Source: Rhizobacter sp. (GTDB lineage Bacteria > Pseudomonadota > Gammaproteobacteria > Burkholderiales > Burkholderiaceae_C). From it: DNA of 6,518 nt. Positions within the stretch are counted from its first letter, which is position 1; the number at the start of each line of letters is the position of its first letter. Below, in pieces: positions 5,307-6,518 of this stretch. Made by a program: the position numbers and the translations under genes. Location of the stretch: NCBI GenBank assembly GCA_025359585.1, contig JANYFX010000638.1, forward strand, positions 1 through 6,518. Direction: 5' to 3'. Under the pieces are notes generated by a model, which was given only the letters and a program-made list of their open reading frames with translations, did no database searches and was not told where the DNA came from.

Positions 5307-5420
5307 TCGGGTCTCCTTTCAGCGGTAGCACGGGGATTCCGCGCTTCGATGTCTGTACATTAGGGTTAACCCGCAATTTGCACCAGACACTGTTGTGAAT
5401 CCTTGATATTCGCCCCGCTT
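5307..5420. promoter_or_regulatory. Divergent control region, small-gene cluster / LysR gene
   Basis: These 114 bases separate two start codons facing away from each other, the usual arrangement for a LysR regulator and its target. A perfect 10-bp palindrome GGGTTAACCC (5363-5372) sits near the middle, flanked by ATTA and GCAAT, which extends the symmetry imperfectly (one base out of register). No T-N11-A LysR box lies symmetrically across it. I found no sigma-70 promoter I would defend on either strand. Confidence 0.45.
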
Positions 5421-6374
5421 ATGCCTCCGACTACTGCGCTCAACTTCCGCACCCTCGACCTGAACCTGCTCCGCGTCTTCGACGTGGTGATGGCCGAGCG
5501 CAACCTCACGCGCGCCGCCGAACGCCTGTCGCTCACGCAGCCGGCGGTCAGCAAAGCGTTGAAGCGCCTGAAGGAATCCGTAGGTGAAGACTTGCTCTCA
5601 CGCGCAGCGTTCGGCGTCAAACCCACGCCCCGGGCCGAGGCACTCTGGCCCGAAGTGCGCTCCGCGCTTGGCAACCTGCGCGCCGCGCTGGCGCCGGACC
5701 AGTTCAATCCGCAGACCGACGCGACGAGTTTCCGCATCGCGATGGCCGACGCGACCGCCGCAGCCTTCATGCCCACGCTGGTGGGGGAAATCGAAAAGAC
5801 CAGCGCCCTGGTCGACCTGCGCATCCTGCCGCTGACCACCCGCGACCCTCGCCCGGTGCTCGAACGTGGCGATGCGGACGTGGCCATAGGCTCCTTTCCC
5901 GAAGCGCTGTCCGAACTGCGCGCGCTCGGCCAGGACGCCTCGTTCCACCACGAGCGCCTGGGCCAGAGCGACTACGTCTGCGTGATGCGCCAGGGCCACC
6001 CGCTCGCCAAGGGCACGCTCACGCTCGACGCCTACTGCGCAGCGCACCACCTGCTCGTGAGCCTTTCCGGCCGCGCCCACGGCCTGGCCGACCAGGCGCT
6101 CGCCGCGCTGAACCGCGAGCGCCGCATCGTGCTCACCGTGAACCAGTACTTCACCGCCGGCCGGGTGGTCGCCAACAGCAACCTGCTGACGGTGTTGCCG
6201 GCGTTTTTCGTCGAGTCGACCGGCTTTCGTGAAAAGGTCGTCACCCGGCCGCTGCCCTTCGGGCTGCCCAGCCTGTTCGTCGACATGCTGTGGCACCAGC
6301 GCCACGACCGCGCCAGCAGCCACCAGTGGCTGCGCAAGAACCTGCTCGACGCGGCCCGCTTCGCTTCGGAGTAA
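5421..6374 (+). CDS. LysR-type transcriptional regulator
   Basis: A 317-residue LysR-family DNA-binding regulator of normal length. The N-terminal winged helix-turn-helix covers about residues 9-68: LDLNLLRVFDVVMAERNLTR, then AAERLSLTQPAVSKALKRLK with the recognition helix at about 39-50, and the wing ending in LLSRAAFGVKPTPRAEAL. The opening (LDLNLLRVFD) resembles the NodD/NahR/LeuO branch. The co-inducer-binding domain spans about 103-300 (FRIAMADATAAAFMPTLV, LERGDADVAIGSFPE, HPLAKGTLTLDAYC). The inducer cannot be read from sequence. I chose ATG 5421; a TTG at 5403 in frame adds six residues. Neither has a good Shine-Dalgarno. It is divergent from the small-gene cluster, the obvious candidate target along with its own promoter. 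The downstream gap is 120 bases, so the next gene is probably separately controlled. Confidence 0.95.
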   Translation: MPPTTALNFRTLDLNLLRVFDVVMAERNLTRAAERLSLTQPAVSKALKRLKESVGEDLLSRAAFGVKPTPRAEALWPEVRSALGNLRAALAPDQFNPQTDATSFRIAMADATAAAFMPTLVGEIEKTSALVDLRILPLTTRDPRPVLERGDADVAIGSFPEALSELRALGQDASFHHERLGQSDYVCVMRQGHPLAKGTLTLDAYCAAHHLLVSLSGRAHGLADQALAALNRERRIVLTVNQYFTAGRVVANSNLLTVLPAFFVESTGFREKVVTRPLPFGLPSLFVDMLWHQRHDRASSHQWLRKNLLDAARFASE

Positions 6375-6443
6375 ACGAAGCGCCCGGGTTCGGCGCACGG
6401 TCGCGCCACGGTTGACGGCACCGCCGACTTCTTGCATGCTCGC

Positions 6444-6469
6444 GGCAAAGTGGTCTAGACCACTTTGCC
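6444..6469. promoter_or_regulatory. 26-bp perfect palindrome, GntR/FadR-type operator candidate
   Basis: GGCAAAGTGGTCT (6444-6456) is followed directly by its exact reverse complement. The core TGGTCTAGACCA fits the TGGT...ACCA operators of the FadR subfamily of GntR regulators (FadR, LldR, PdhR, GlcC types). Its centre lies 38 bases before the ATG at 6495, a position expected to overlap a promoter. As an RNA it would fold into a 10-11 bp stem, but no T tract follows, so a terminator for the LysR gene is less likely. Confidence 0.55.
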
Positions 6470-6494
6470 CACCGCCTGCCTGAAAGCCGCCGCC

Positions 6495-6518
6495 ATGAAC
6501 TCCAGCACCGACCTGAAT
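6495..6518 (+). CDS. Start of an unidentified gene (partial, 8 codons)
   Basis: ATG at 6495 opens a frame reading MNSSTDLN to the window edge. A weak purine stretch GAAAG (6482-6486) lies 8 bases upstream. The main support is the palindromic operator candidate just before it and the end of the preceding gene 120 bases away. Eight residues do not identify a family. FadR-type operators often control organic-acid or fatty-acid oxidation genes, which would fit, but this is only a guess. Confidence 0.4.

Noticed and set aside
5403..5420. TTG start giving six more residues for the LysR protein
   Set aside because: There is no Shine-Dalgarno before it, and the ATG at 5421 gives the usual distance to the helix-turn-helix.
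6444..6469. The palindrome read as the LysR gene terminator
   Set aside because: No T tract follows on either strand, the dyad has no natural loop, and the core matches a known operator type better.
1..6518. CRISPR array, tRNA, insertion sequence or toxin-antitoxin pair
   Set aside because: I looked for spaced direct repeats, cloverleaf-like arms and transposase or toxin motifs and saw none. The small-gene cluster does not resemble a known toxin-antitoxin layout.

Overview
The window is a GC-rich stretch (about two-thirds GC by eye) of ordinary chromosomal character. Protein similarity and style (GTP-type PckG, a YiiM-like MOSC protein, a Kbp/YgaU homologue, small DUF1127-like proteins, a LysR regulator) suggest a betaproteobacterium, most likely Burkholderiales of the Rubrivivax/Leptothrix/Roseateles kind. 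This placement is an inference, because no rRNA or other marker is present. I see no mobile element, CRISPR array, tRNA or rRNA.

Layout, left to right: (1) the last 17 codons of a plus-strand gene (1-54), then two hairpins (112-176) in a convergent gap. (2) kbp on the minus strand (203-691), a cytoplasmic BON+LysM protein. (3) A minus-strand two-gene unit, read from right to left: an exported TupA-like (tungstate-type) solute-binding protein (1423-2238), followed 5 nt later by a YiiM-like MOSC-domain protein (836-1417). (4) A 331-bp divergent intergenic region (2239-2569) holding a terminator-like hairpin with a T6 tract on the minus strand and a nested inverted repeat just ahead of pckG. (5) pckG on the plus strand (2570-4447), GTP-dependent PEP carboxykinase, with a strong terminator. 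(6) A minus-strand run of three small genes (5306 to 4511) that share a nearly identical translation start region. The first two also share a C-terminal motif. All three end at the same bidirectional terminator as pckG. (7) A divergently transcribed LysR-type regulator (5421-6374). (8) A 26-bp perfect palindrome of GntR/FadR-operator type (6444-6469) just ahead of a gene that starts at 6495 and leaves the window.

Functional reading: pckG is the gluconeogenic entry point from oxaloacetate. The TupA-like/MOSC pair suggests an oxyanion or molybdenum/tungsten-cofactor-related unit, although the canonical Thr-Thr-Thr-Ser ligand motif is not seen. The least explained part is the cluster of three small proteins facing the LysR gene. 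It is the best candidate here for something undescribed, but its function cannot be read from sequence.
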